Shown: in pieces, positions 32,164 through 41,010 of the stretch
Layout: every line of letters begins with the position of its first letter
How positions within the stretch are numbered: the stretch's first letter is position 1
NCBI RefSeq assembly: GCF_900177425.1
Contig: NZ_LT840184.1
Location: forward strand, 3,884,263 to 3,948,262
DNA from: Paenibacillus uliginis N3/975
Lineage (GTDB): Bacteria > Bacillota > Bacilli > Paenibacillales > Paenibacillaceae
Direction of reading: 5' to 3'
DNA length: 64,000 bases
Made by a program: the position numbers and the translations under genes
Notes under the pieces: model-generated
Database searches by the model: none
What the model was told of the DNA's origin: nothing
Seen by the model: the letters and a program-made list of their open reading frames with translations, nothing else

Positions 32164-34071
32164 TTAGGACGAGAAGCTTCTCTTGCCTGCCGACGTTGAG
32201 CTGGAAGAGATTAACCCCCGGATTTCAGCGCATACCGCCTCAGTGGTCAAGCCTACCTCAGTCCGCTGTTCCTTGATGCTTCCATGCTCGATAAAGCGGT
32301 CCTCAATTCCCATAAGTGATACGACTGCATTATGGGTTCCCTGAGCCGCAAAAAATTCTAATACAGCACTTCCAAGGCTTCCCGCTTGGGATGCCTCTTC
32401 CAGCACGACCATAGCGGTACCCGAAGCTGCCAATTTGCTCAGCATTTCTTCATCTAAAGGCTTTAAGAACCGGGCATTTACGATTTGGACCTGGATTCCT
32501 TCGCGTTTCAGCATATCTGCCGCTTCTTCAGCCAGTTGGACCATCGGACCCATTGCCAGAATGGCACAACCTTCCCCGGAACGAACCATCTCCCATTTTC
32601 CGATTGGGATAGGCACGAGCTCTTTATCCATGGTGACGCCGGCTACATTGATTCGCGGATAACGATAGGCAATCGGCCCATCGTTGTATTCAAGCGCCGT
32701 CTTCATCATATGACGCAGTTCGTTCTCGTCTTTCGGCATCATCAGTACAATATTGGGGATATGGCGCATAAATGCAATATCATATACGCCCTGATGAGTT
32801 TCTCCATCCGGACCGACAAAACCTGCACGGTCAATCGCAAACATCACGTTTGCATTATGACGGCATATGTCATGGACGATCTGATCATAGGCACGCTGCA
32901 TGAACGTGGAATACACGGCGTATACCGGTTTCATTCCTTCCATGGCAAGTGCTGCACACATGGTTGCAGCATGCTGTTCGGCTATCCCTACATCGATCAT
33001 GCGCTCCGGGAACTTCTCGCTGAATGGAATCAAGCCCGATCCGCCCGGCATAGCTGGGGTTACAGCTACAATCCGCTTGTCCTGCTCCCCGAGCTCTACC
33101 AATGTCTGACCGAATATCTCTGTATACATTGGATTGCCGACTGCCTTTAATACTTGGCCAGATTCAATCTTATAGGGCGAAATACCGTGCCACTTATGGG
33201 AATCGGATTCTGCAGGACGGTAGCCTTTGCCTTTGGTTGTAACCGCATGAATCAGTACTGGACCATCGACATTGTCAGCCTGACGTAAGGTGTCGATCAG
33301 TTTGCTTAGATCATGCCCGTCAACAGGTCCCAGATACGTAAATCCGAGCTCTTCAAACAGAACGCCAGGTACCATCATGTATTTAAGACTGTCTTTCATC
33401 CTCTCAGCTGTCTTTGCGAGTTTGTCGCCGATGGCCGGAATTTTCTTAAGCAGGCTCTCGACCTCATCTTTAGCCCGAAGGTAGTGCCGATCAGAACGGA
33501 TTTTGCTCAAATAATTGTGCATGGCACCTACATTAGGTGCAATCGACATTTCATTGTCGTTCAGCACGACCATCAGCTTCTTCTTCTCGTGACCGATATG
33601 ATTGAGTGCTTCGAAAGCCATTCCTCCGGTCAATGCGCCATCTCCAATCATGGCGATGACACGATTGTTCTCACCTTTCAAATCACGCGCCAGCGCCATT
33701 CCCATAGCTGCCGACAAGGATGTGCTGCTGTGTCCGGCTTCCCAGACATCATGTTCACTTTCGGCTCGTTTAACGAAACCGCACAATCCTTTATGTTTCC
33801 GCAATGTATCGAATTGGTCCATTCGACCAGTCAAAATTTTATGAACATAAGCTTGATGACCCACGTCGTATATCATCTTGTCCCGTGGACTTTCGAAACA
33901 ATAATGCAAGGCCAGCGTGAGCTCAACCACTCCCAAATTGGATGCGAGATGTCCACCCGTGACAGATAGCTTCTCAATCAGAAACTGACGGATTTCTCCT
34001 GCAAGATCAGCTAATTCGCCAACTGATAGTTTTTTTATTTGATCTGGATGTTTAATATTCGGAAGCAGCAC
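32164..34071 (-). CDS. dxs: 1-deoxy-D-xylulose-5-phosphate synthase
   Basis: DXS joins pyruvate and glyceraldehyde 3-phosphate, the first step of the MEP isoprenoid pathway. The 635 residues show the transketolase-like architecture: HLASNLGVVELTLALHY, DVGHQAYVHKILTGR, the ThDP motif GDGALTGGMAFEALNHIG..NDN, VDGHDLSKLIDTL, VGIAEQHAATMCAALA, and the C-terminal domain with EEASQAGSLGSAV. The start is GTG 34071 with GGGGAG upstream. It sits downstream of ispA, making an isoprenoid cluster. Confidence 0.97.
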   Translation of the reverse strand: MLLPNIKHPDQIKKLSVGELADLAGEIRQFLIEKLSVTGGHLASNLGVVELTLALHYCFESPRDKMIYDVGHQAYVHKILTGRMDQFDTLRKHKGLCGFVKRAESEHDVWEAGHSSTSLSAAMGMALARDLKGENNRVIAMIGDGALTGGMAFEALNHIGHEKKKLMVVLNDNEMSIAPNVGAMHNYLSKIRSDRHYLRAKDEVESLLKKIPAIGDKLAKTAERMKDSLKYMMVPGVLFEELGFTYLGPVDGHDLSKLIDTLRQADNVDGPVLIHAVTTKGKGYRPAESDSHKWHGISPYKIESGQVLKAVGNPMYTEIFGQTLVELGEQDKRIVAVTPAMPGGSGLIPFSEKFPERMIDVGIAEQHAATMCAALAMEGMKPVYAVYSTFMQRAYDQIVHDICRHNANVMFAIDRAGFVGPDGETHQGVYDIAFMRHIPNIVLMMPKDENELRHMMKTALEYNDGPIAYRYPRINVAGVTMDKELVPIPIGKWEMVRSGEGCAILAMGPMVQLAEEAADMLKREGIQVQIVNARFLKPLDEEMLSKLAASGTAMVVLEEASQAGSLGSAVLEFFAAQGTHNAVVSLMGIEDRFIEHGSIKEQRTEVGLTTEAVCAEIRGLISSSSTSAGKRSFSS

Positions 34072-34187
34072 AAAAATCTCCCCGCTTTCCTTGTTTAAGT
34101 TTACATTTCATAAACAGCCCACCATTTCTTTGAGCTCATACATGAGACATTATATCATAAACAAACTGCTTGCACGTAATCCCCATA

Positions 34188-35096
34188 TCAGTGATCCCGA
34201 GACTTAAGAAAATCCGCAATCTCGATCAGTCGAAGAGGATCAGCAAACCCAGCGCCTGTAACAACCGCCTTCGCCTCAGACGTCAGACGCTCGACCTCCT
34301 CCTTCGATGCCTCCAAACCGATAAAGTAAGGATAAGTCACCTTCTGCTGTTTAACATCACTCTGTGTCTTTTTCCCCAGCTTGGTTTCATCCCCTGTCAG
34401 ATCAAGAATATCGTCCTGAATCTGAAAAGCCAGACCTATATGATGTCCATAAGTTCGGAGCGCATCCAATTGCTCGTCTGTTACCCCGGCTATCCTTCCT
34501 CCAGCGATCAGGGAAAACATAATTAAATCACTTGTCTTGTGGAGATGGATGTATTCCAGTTGCTCCAAGCTTGTTAAGCCCTGTTCCCCTTCCATATCAG
34601 CGACCTGTCCGCCAACCATTCCCCGGGGACCTGCATATACGGCAAGGTCTTCCACAATCGACAACACACGCTCTGCAGGAATGCCATGCTTACGGCTCGC
34701 TTGAATCACACTGTAAAACGCATGTGTTAGCAGAGCATCCCCAGCAAGTATCGCAGCTGCTTCTCCAAACACCTTATGATTCGTAGGTTTCCCGCGCCGA
34801 AAATCATCATTGTCCATCGCAGGAAGATCATCATGCACCAAAGAGTACGTATGTACCATTTCAACTGCACACGCTACCGGAAGAGCTGCCTCTCGGGTTC
34901 CTCCACCTGCCTCACAGGCGGCAATGACCAGTAAAGGACGCAGCCGTTTGCCGCCAGCCATTAATGAGTAGTTCATCGCTTCCTTAAGACTGGAAGGTAT
35001 ATCCCATTCCTTAGGCAAAACATCGGACAGTGCTGTAGAGACTATATCACTTATCTCATTCATATAATTATCCAATGGATGACGATTATTCACCAT
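34188..35096 (-). CDS. ispA: farnesyl/geranyl diphosphate synthase (polyprenyl synthetase)
   Basis: A trans-prenyltransferase of about 302 residues that condenses isopentenyl diphosphate with allylic diphosphates. Both aspartate-rich motifs are present, VHDDLPAMDNDDFRRG and FQIQDDILDLTGD, along with AGGKRLRP near the N-terminus. The start is unsure: ATG 35096 or GTG 35093 overlap the end of xseB with a weak site, and ATG 35063 is also possible. It is in an operon with xseB, xseA and dxs. Confidence 0.93.
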   Translation of the reverse strand: MVNNRHPLDNYMNEISDIVSTALSDVLPKEWDIPSSLKEAMNYSLMAGGKRLRPLLVIAACEAGGGTREAALPVACAVEMVHTYSLVHDDLPAMDNDDFRRGKPTNHKVFGEAAAILAGDALLTHAFYSVIQASRKHGIPAERVLSIVEDLAVYAGPRGMVGGQVADMEGEQGLTSLEQLEYIHLHKTSDLIMFSLIAGGRIAGVTDEQLDALRTYGHHIGLAFQIQDDILDLTGDETKLGKKTQSDVKQQKVTYPYFIGLEASKEEVERLTSEAKAVVTGAGFADPLRLIEIADFLKSRDH

Positions 35097-35352
35097 TCTC
35101 ACCCGTTTCGTCAAGCATATTGCCGAAAGGACGACGTTTCAACTCTCCGCCCTCCTCAACGATCATTTCAATTTTCTGCTCCACTTGTTCTAATTTTTGA
35201 CTGCACATTTGGGATAAGCGCATTCCTTTTTGATATAAATCAATGGCTTTTTCCAAAGGTACGTCGCCATCTTCCAGCTGACCGACGATCGTTTCCAGCT
35301 GAGTCATTGCTTCTTCAAAGCTCATTTCCGTTTCATTCGTCACGATTGTCAT
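35086..35352 (-). CDS. xseB: exodeoxyribonuclease VII small subunit
   Basis: An 88-residue helical protein; MSFEEAMTQLETIVGQLEDGDVPLEKAIDLYQKGMRLSQMC is the XseB signature. The start overlaps the 3' end of xseA by 20 nt, and the end overlaps ispA. With XseA it forms an enzyme that degrades single-stranded DNA. M10 (MSFEEA) is an alternative start. Confidence 0.94.
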   Translation of the reverse strand: MTIVTNETEMSFEEAMTQLETIVGQLEDGDVPLEKAIDLYQKGMRLSQMCSQKLEQVEQKIEMIVEEGGELKRRPFGNMLDETGENGE

Positions 35353-36703
35353 CCTCCTTCATTCCCCACACTTGACACTGCAGTCGGCCATCACTAACTT
35401 TCACATTCACCAGATCTCCTGGTTGTACATCATTTAATGATTTGATTAATCTGCGTTCCTGCTCATCATATACGAGACTATATCCGCGTGACATAACTTT
35501 AAGCGGACTCAGTGCATCCAAATGTCTTATCTCTGACTGTAGATGCTGGATTTTCCCGCGCATAAGCGATTGCATGGCAGCTGTCAGCTGACGGTGAGCA
35601 CCATCCCACCGACGGGAGGCTGATTCCACCTGCACCTGCGGATTAAAGCGAATCAGACCTTGCTTCAGTGATGCTTGCCGCTGACGGCTTAGTGAAATAT
35701 TCGTTCGCAACGCCCCTTGAAGGCGTATTTTCAGCATATCCAGACGTTCCGCATGCTGTAGCATATACCTTCGTGGATAAACAAGTACAGGGGAGCGCCG
35801 TAGTGCAGCCAGTCGTTCCCTGCTCCGTCCCAAGCGCTGCTGCAATCCTTGCTGAAGCTGGCGTTCAAGCTGATTAAGGCGTGCCTTGACCTCAGAGGCA
35901 TTCGGAACTGCAAGTTCGGCAGCGGCCGTTGGAGTTGCAGCACGGAGATCAGCAACAAAATCCGCAATCGTAAAGTCTGTTTCATGTCCAACAGCCGAAA
36001 TAACCGGAATCATGGACTGATATAAAGCCCGAGCCACGATTTCTTCGTTAAAAGCCCACAGCTCCTCAAGAGAGCCTCCGCCCCGGCCTACAATAAGCAC
36101 ATCCGCTTCTCCCATCTCATTCATCGACCGAATCGCTTTAACAATCGCAGGTGCAGCACCTTTGCCTTGCACTAATACCGGATACAAGATGACCCGTACC
36201 TGAGGATAACGTCTCTTGATCGTAATCATAATATCTCGGACTGCTGCTCCGGTCGGTGATGTAATCACCCCAACAGTACGCGGGAACAAAGGAAGCGGCC
36301 GTTTACGCTCAGCTGCAAACAACCCTTCTTCCTCCAGCTTCTTCTTTAGCTGTTCATAAGCGAGATAGAGACTTCCGATACCGTCAGGCTGCATATGTAG
36401 CGCATAGAACTGATACTGTCCATCACGCTCATACACAGACACGTTTCCACGGGCTATGACACGGGAACCTTCTTTCGGTATAAACGGCAGCCTCTGGTTG
36501 TGAGCCGCAAACATGATGGCGCGGATCCGGCTGCCTTCATCCTTAAGCGTAAAGTACATATGGCCGCTGGAGTGATGGGTGAAGTTCGATATCTCACCCC
36601 GAATCCACACGTCCGACAACCGAGAATCGCCCTCCATCTTCATCCGGATGTAACGGTTCAGATCCTTCACGGATAAGACATGTTGTTGATCTACAGACTT
36701 CAT
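35333..36703 (-). CDS. xseA: exodeoxyribonuclease VII large subunit
   Basis: The 456-residue catalytic subunit. An N-terminal OB fold (LSDVWIRGEISNFTHHSSGHMYFTLKD) precedes the catalytic domain (GVITSPTGAAVRDIMITIKRRYP, VLIVGRGGGSLEELWAFNEE, VISAVGHETDFTIADFVADLRAATPTAAAELA), followed by long coiled-coil arms and the C-terminal LSPLKVMSRGYSLVYD. It begins 1 nt after folD, with only a weak ribosome binding site, so translation is probably coupled. Confidence 0.96.
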   Translation of the reverse strand: MKSVDQQHVLSVKDLNRYIRMKMEGDSRLSDVWIRGEISNFTHHSSGHMYFTLKDEGSRIRAIMFAAHNQRLPFIPKEGSRVIARGNVSVYERDGQYQFYALHMQPDGIGSLYLAYEQLKKKLEEEGLFAAERKRPLPLFPRTVGVITSPTGAAVRDIMITIKRRYPQVRVILYPVLVQGKGAAPAIVKAIRSMNEMGEADVLIVGRGGGSLEELWAFNEEIVARALYQSMIPVISAVGHETDFTIADFVADLRAATPTAAAELAVPNASEVKARLNQLERQLQQGLQQRLGRSRERLAALRRSPVLVYPRRYMLQHAERLDMLKIRLQGALRTNISLSRQRQASLKQGLIRFNPQVQVESASRRWDGAHRQLTAAMQSLMRGKIQHLQSEIRHLDALSPLKVMSRGYSLVYDEQERRLIKSLNDVQPGDLVNVKVSDGRLQCQVWGMKEDDNRDE

Positions 36704-36704
36704 C

Positions 36705-37562
36705 TTAATCTATTCCATTCAGCCGCTTGGAAGCGAACAGCGTATTTTGCATCAGCATCGTGATTGTCATTGGGCCGACACCGCCTGGAACAGGCGTAAT
36801 GTATCCTGCGACTTCCTTGGCACTATCGTAATCTACGTCACCAGCAAGCTTTCCGTTATCCAAACGGTTCATTCCCACATCAATGACAACAGCACCCGGT
36901 TTTACATAGCTTGCATCAATCATTTTGGCTCTGCCGATCGCTACAACGAGAATGTCGGCCATTTGGGCAATTTCATTCATTTTGTCTGTCCGGGAATGAC
37001 ACATGGTCACCGTGGCATTCTCACGCTGCAAAAGCAGGGATACAGGTTTACCAACGATATTGGAACGTCCGATCACAACCGCATGTTTTCCGGCAATTTC
37101 AATACCTGTCCGCTTGATCAACTCGATAACGCCTGCTGGCGTACAAGGGAGAAGACTATCGTCTCCAATCACGAGATTACCAACATTTATCGGATGGAAT
37201 CCGTCCACATCCTTTTCAACAGCTATGGCGTTAAGTACGGCTTTTTCATCAATATGCTTAGGAAGAGGAAGCTGAACCAGAATACCGTGGATGTTGTTCT
37301 GACCGTTGAGCTTGTCCACTAATGCCAGAACATCTTCCTCGCTGGAAGTATCAGACATACGATGTACTTCTGAGTAGAAACCTAGATCGTGACATGCCTT
37401 TTCTTTGTTTCGAACATACACTTGGGAAGCAGGATCTTCTCCGACCAGTACGACAGCTAAACCAGGACGAAACCCTCTGCCGGTAAGCATTTGTACTTCT
37501 TGTGCAATATTTCCCCGAATATCCTCCGATATCGCTTTGCCACTAATGATGTCTGCTGTCAT
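36705..37562 (-). CDS. folD: methylenetetrahydrofolate dehydrogenase/cyclohydrolase
   Basis: A bifunctional folate enzyme of 285 residues that interconverts methylene-, methenyl- and formyl-tetrahydrofolate. Family motifs include YVRNKEKACHDLGFYSEVHR (catalytic Lys), GILVQLPLPKHID, VDGFHPINVGNL, the NADP loop VIGRSNIVGKPVSLLL, and PVPGGVGPMTITMLMQNT. AAGGGGAGAGG precedes the ATG. It stands between nusB and xseA as in B. subtilis. Confidence 0.97.
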   Translation of the reverse strand: MTADIISGKAISEDIRGNIAQEVQMLTGRGFRPGLAVVLVGEDPASQVYVRNKEKACHDLGFYSEVHRMSDTSSEEDVLALVDKLNGQNNIHGILVQLPLPKHIDEKAVLNAIAVEKDVDGFHPINVGNLVIGDDSLLPCTPAGVIELIKRTGIEIAGKHAVVIGRSNIVGKPVSLLLQRENATVTMCHSRTDKMNEIAQMADILVVAIGRAKMIDASYVKPGAVVIDVGMNRLDNGKLAGDVDYDSAKEVAGYITPVPGGVGPMTITMLMQNTLFASKRLNGID

Positions 37563-37600
37563 TTCAACCTCTCCCCTTTATCTCAAAAATAAATTCTATA

Positions 37601-38059
37601 CTAAGTCTTCTTGATCTTCGCTTTGACTTCATCGAGTTCCTGGAGCATTCGACCCAGAACACCGTTAACGAATTTGCCGGATTCATCCGTACCGAAATGC
37701 TTCGCAAGCTCGATGGCTTCGTTTACAGCCACTTTTCCAGGCACGTCTTCACGATAGGCAAGTTCATATGCCGCCAAACGCAAAATTTGACGGTCCACAC
37801 GGGACAAACGGCTGACCTGCCAGCCTTTCAAGTACTGGGTCAAAACGGCATCAATTTCCTCTCTTGCCACCCATGTGCCGTTAACAAGTTGAAGCACAAT
37901 TTCTTTAACCTTGGCTTCATCACCAATTACCCGCTCTGTCTCGTTCTCCTCTGCAGCTTCGGAGAGCAACATGGATACGGCCTCTGCACTGTCTACTTGG
38001 TTCATTTCCATCTGATACAGGCTCTGAACGGCAATCTCTCTTAGTACACGTCTTTTCAT
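37601..38059 (-). CDS. nusB: transcription antitermination factor NusB
   Basis: NusB, an all-helical factor for rRNA antitermination, 152 residues starting MKRRVLREIAVQSLYQMEMNQ. RVDRQILRLAAYEL and VAVNEAIELAKHFGTDESGKFVNGVLGRM are the typical C-terminal segments. ATG 38059 has AGGAGG 7 nt upstream. The frame stays open 57 codons further, through the structured terminator, but that has no binding site. Confidence 0.96.
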   Translation of the reverse strand: MKRRVLREIAVQSLYQMEMNQVDSAEAVSMLLSEAAEENETERVIGDEAKVKEIVLQLVNGTWVAREEIDAVLTQYLKGWQVSRLSRVDRQILRLAAYELAYREDVPGKVAVNEAIELAKHFGTDESGKFVNGVLGRMLQELDEVKAKIKKT

Positions 38060-38134
38060 TATGTTCCTCCTGTGGACCTTGTTGTAATCCATTTTGTGTT
38101 TAGTATGATCAATGAATGATTGATAAATATCAGC

Positions 38135-38223
38135 AAAAAAAAACCTGTGAGCGGCTCTCTCCGCAAAAACGGGCGAGATACAGCATGTCTCGGCTATTTT
38201 TTCCGGAGAAAGCATATCACAGG
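38135..38223 (-). terminator. long nested hairpin terminator between DUF2273 gene and nusB
   Basis: On the minus strand three nested stems are seen: CCTGTGA/TCACAGG (38217-38223 with 38144-38150), a 10-bp stem GCTTTCTCCG/CGGAGAGAGC (38204-38213 with 38154-38163), and an inner CGAGA/TCTCG (38188-38192 with 38174-38178). Nine T follow. It is much larger than the other terminators here. Confidence 0.75.
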
Positions 38224-38226
38224 GTT

Positions 38227-38460
38227 TCATTTAAACGGCCGCCAACGCTCAAACAGCCAGCGCCCCCACTCCTGCCAATGAAACAGGGGGCCCTGCCGTA
38301 AGTCCCTTCGTTTACCGAAGGTATAGCCGATAAATACCACTAATGCAAAGAACAGCATATCCCAAAAACCGGATAATAAATAAATCAGGCCGCATATAAT
38401 TCCGCTGGTTATACCAAATATACGCCCGCCGTGACTCTCCCACACTTGTTTCCATGGCAT
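38227..38460 (-). CDS. DUF2273 small membrane protein
   Basis: A 77-residue protein with two membrane helices (GGRIFGITSGIICGLIYLLSG and WDMLFFALVVFIGYTFG) and a basic, Trp-rich tail. It matches the DUF2273 family, which accompanies AmaP and Asp23 in Firmicutes. It lies 15 nt after amaP. It probably helps hold Asp23 at the membrane, but the role is inferred. Confidence 0.85.
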   Translation of the reverse strand: MPWKQVWESHGGRIFGITSGIICGLIYLLSGFWDMLFFALVVFIGYTFGKRRDLRQGPLFHWQEWGRWLFERWRPFK

Positions 38461-38475
38461 TCGGGAAGTTCACCT

Positions 38476-39024
38476 CTATTCCACGCGGCTCTTGAAGCTT
38501 GGTGCCTGAACCACGTTTGCTATATAGACAGATACATTTGATACGGGAATTCCCGTCGTATCCTCTACAAAATCATGTACTTGCTTCTGAACATCTGTCG
38601 TTAGCGTAGGAATAGACTCCTCACCGTCCACGACAGCACGAATAGCAATCTCTAATCCGGACTGGGATACCTTAATACGTGACTTCAAATCTTTGACGCC
38701 GCGTACCCTGGAGGCCGCTTTCAGACACAAGTTTTCGATAGTCTCCACCGAAATTTGAATATCTCCAAATTCCGTCCGCTGATCGATTGAATTCGTAACC
38801 GTGCGGTCGCGGCGAATTGAGATGTAGAAAAATCGAATGCTTAGCAAAAACAGTACGGACGCCACTATAATTCCTGCCCAGAAGAACTGTCGTTCCTGAT
38901 TATACGTTAGATCATACGGTATAGCGCCGCTCAAGAGGAGGATGGCAACTACAGAAATCACGCCGATACTCAGGCTGTATATAAACAGCATAAGTCTGTC
39001 CACAATTTTAGCCACGAACAGCAC
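38476..39024 (-). CDS. amaP: alkaline shock response membrane anchor protein AmaP
   Basis: A 182-residue protein with two N-terminal membrane helices (about 12-34 and 48-68, FFWAGIIVASVLFLLSIRFFYI), then a cytoplasmic Asp23/Gls24-like domain (RTEFGDIQISVETIENLCLKAASRVRGVKDLKSRIKV). This is the AmaP plan: in Staphylococcus aureus AmaP anchors Asp23 to the membrane. It follows asp23 by about 58 nt. Confidence 0.9.
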   Translation of the reverse strand: MLFVAKIVDRLMLFIYSLSIGVISVVAILLLSGAIPYDLTYNQERQFFWAGIIVASVLFLLSIRFFYISIRRDRTVTNSIDQRTEFGDIQISVETIENLCLKAASRVRGVKDLKSRIKVSQSGLEIAIRAVVDGEESIPTLTTDVQKQVHDFVEDTTGIPVSNVSVYIANVVQAPSFKSRVE

Positions 39025-39082
39025 AGCCTCCTTAAAATTAGATTAAACCCTCGACATGTCTGTCGGGGGTTAGGGTATAGCA

Positions 39083-39496
39083 TTATTTCACTCGCTGAAC
39101 CACGTCAATATCTTCGCTCTTCTCGGAGGATTTCACGAATTGAACGTCATGAATATGTACGTTGACTTCTACTACAGTCAGTCCAGTCATATTCTCGATA
39201 GAACGTTTCACGTTGCGCTGGATTTCTCCCGCTACTTCAGGAAGACGATGACCGTATTCCACGATTACCGATACATCCACAGCTGCTTCACGCTGTCCAA
39301 CTTCAACGGAAACTCCTTTAGACAAGTTCTTGCGTCCAAGCAGTTCGACGATTCCGCCTGCAAACCCACCACTCATTCCCGCAACACCTGACACCTCAAC
39401 TGTTGCAAGTCCTGCAATCACTTCAATAACTTCCGGGGCAATTTGAATCTGACCAATTTCTGTGCGTTCAAATTCCGTCGGCAATGACTCTACCAT
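39083..39496 (-). CDS. Asp23/Gls24 family envelope stress protein
   Basis: A 137-residue acidic protein with the family core IQIAPEVIEVIAGLATVEVSGVAGMSGGF and VEVGQREAAVDVSVIVEYGHRLPEVAGEIQRNVKRSIENMTGL. Such proteins form membrane-associated clusters that respond to envelope stress. It is the first gene of a three-gene unit with amaP and DUF2273, with a consensus-like promoter and a hairpin at the presumed 5' end of the message. Confidence 0.93.
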   Translation of the reverse strand: MVESLPTEFERTEIGQIQIAPEVIEVIAGLATVEVSGVAGMSGGFAGGIVELLGRKNLSKGVSVEVGQREAAVDVSVIVEYGHRLPEVAGEIQRNVKRSIENMTGLTVVEVNVHIHDVQFVKSSEKSEDIDVVQRVK

Positions 39497-39526
39497 GTCT
39501 CAACACACCTTTCAAAAACAAGTTTG

Positions 39527-39557
39527 CGGATGCATAGGACGAATCAAGGCATCCGCT
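39527..39557 (-). other. hairpin at the 5' end of the asp23 message
   Basis: A perfect 8-bp stem GCGGATGC/GCATCCGC with a 15-nt loop, beginning about 14 nt after the -10 box and followed by AAACTTGTTTTTG. It may protect the mRNA 5' end, act as a weak attenuator, or terminate read-through from accC. Confidence 0.6.
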
Positions 39558-39570
39558 TCTTATTCACTTA

Positions 39571-39599
39571 CTATATCATCTGCCAATGCTAATGACAAA
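39571..39599 (-). promoter_or_regulatory. sigma-A promoter of asp23-amaP
   Basis: Minus strand TTGTCA, 17 nt, TATAGT; each box matches five of six consensus bases. It overlaps none of accC, which ends at 39614. Confidence 0.75.
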
Positions 39600-39613
39600 C
39601 GATAAAAGACACA

Positions 39614-40957
39614 TTAAATCTCATTCTCTTCCAAAAATTTAATGTCAAAGTCACCCTTCAAAAAGGTCGGGTGATTCAGTAGCTTCTGATGGAATGGAAT
39701 AGTTGTATAGATTCCGTCTATTTCAAACTCCATCAGAGCACGCTTCATTTTTGCAATGGCTTCCTCTCGGGTTGGTGCCCAAACGATAAGCTTTGCAATC
39801 ATGGAGTCGTAATAAGGTGAAATCGTATATCCAGGATAAGCTGCACTATCAACACGAACACCAGGTCCTCCTGGAGGCAGATAGAACTGTATCGTTCCCG
39901 GTGCAGGCATGAATCCTTTATCCGGATTCTCCGCGTTAATGCGGCATTCAATCGACCAGCCGTTGATAACGACTTCTTCTTGGGTAAAAGATAACGGATG
40001 ACCTTCAGCAACCGATATCATTTCCTTAATCAGGTCGACACCTGTCACCATTTCCGTTACCGGATGTTCAACCTGAATCCGGGTATTCATCTCCATGAAA
40101 TAAAACTGCCCATCCGAACCAAGTAAAAACTCCAGCGTACCAGCTCCCGAATAATTAACCGCTTTAGCTGCGCGAACAGCTGCTTCTCCCATACGGGTCC
40201 GCACATCCTCGGTCAGCACAGGACACGGTGCTTCCTCAACAAGCTTCTGACGGCGACGCTGTACGGAACAATCACGCTCTCCCAGATGTACGGCATTACC
40301 GAATTTGTCGGCAATGATCTGGATTTCAACATGCTTCATCCCGGTTAAATATTTCTCGAGGTATACACCGGCGTTGCCAAAAGCTTTCTGTGCTTCCTGC
40401 TGCGCTGTTGTAATCTGCTTGATGAGTGATTCTTCATCATCAGCGATCCGGATTCCCTTACCGCCACCGCCAGCAGTAGCTTTAATAATAACAGGGTAAC
40501 CGATATCTCTTGCGAGCATAACAGCTTCATTCAAGTCCTCGACCAGACCGTCGGAGCCCGGTATAACCGGCACCCCTGCGTCTTTCATCGTTTGCTTGGC
40601 AACAGCTTTGTCTCCCATACGGGTAATCGCATCTGCAGACGGACCTATGAAAGTAATGTTGCACGATTCACAAATCTCAGCGAAATCGGCATTCTCCGCA
40701 AGAAATCCATATCCCGGGTGAATTGCATCACATTCAGTTAACGTAGCAACGCTCATAATATTAGTAAAGTTCAAATAACTGTCTTTGGAAAGGGTCGGAC
40801 CAATACAATAAGCTTCATCCGCAAGACGAACATGCAGAGAATCACGGTCAGGCTCTGAATAGACAGCCACCGTGGATATTCCAAGCTCATGACAGGCCCG
40901 GATAATACGAACAGCGATTTCACCACGGTTCGCTATCAGCACTTTCTGAAATGTCAT
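39614..40957 (-). CDS. accC: acetyl-CoA carboxylase, biotin carboxylase subunit
   Basis: The 447-residue ATP-grasp enzyme that carboxylates biotin on AccB. Motifs: KVLIANRGEIAVRIIRA at the N-terminus, IIKATAGGGGKGIRIA ATP loop, the EKYLTGMKHVEIQIIAD segment, DCSVQRRRQKLVEEAP, and MEMNTRIQVEHPVTEMVTG. ATG 40957 has AAGGAGG 8 nt upstream; the frame open to 41014 would overlap accB and lacks a site. It forms an operon with accB. Confidence 0.97.
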   Translation of the reverse strand: MTFQKVLIANRGEIAVRIIRACHELGISTVAVYSEPDRDSLHVRLADEAYCIGPTLSKDSYLNFTNIMSVATLTECDAIHPGYGFLAENADFAEICESCNITFIGPSADAITRMGDKAVAKQTMKDAGVPVIPGSDGLVEDLNEAVMLARDIGYPVIIKATAGGGGKGIRIADDEESLIKQITTAQQEAQKAFGNAGVYLEKYLTGMKHVEIQIIADKFGNAVHLGERDCSVQRRRQKLVEEAPCPVLTEDVRTRMGEAAVRAAKAVNYSGAGTLEFLLGSDGQFYFMEMNTRIQVEHPVTEMVTGVDLIKEMISVAEGHPLSFTQEEVVINGWSIECRINAENPDKGFMPAPGTIQFYLPPGGPGVRVDSAAYPGYTISPYYDSMIAKLIVWAPTREEAIAKMKRALMEFEIDGIYTTIPFHQKLLNHPTFLKGDFDIKFLEENEI

Positions 40958-41010
40958 GCAGGTAACCTCCTTCGGACTCAAGTAGCTCTTATTCTCGGCG
41001 AGTATGGAAT

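Noticed and set aside
32485..33969. Long plus-strand open frames opposite dxs (32485-33150, 33313-33969)
   Set aside because: They lie entirely antisense to a well-supported dxs gene, have no ribosome binding site, and their translations are compositionally odd (His/Cys/Ile-rich) with no domain.
38060..38230. N-terminal extension of nusB to 38230
   Set aside because: It would translate through the nested terminator, and AGGAGG stands correctly before the ATG at 38059.
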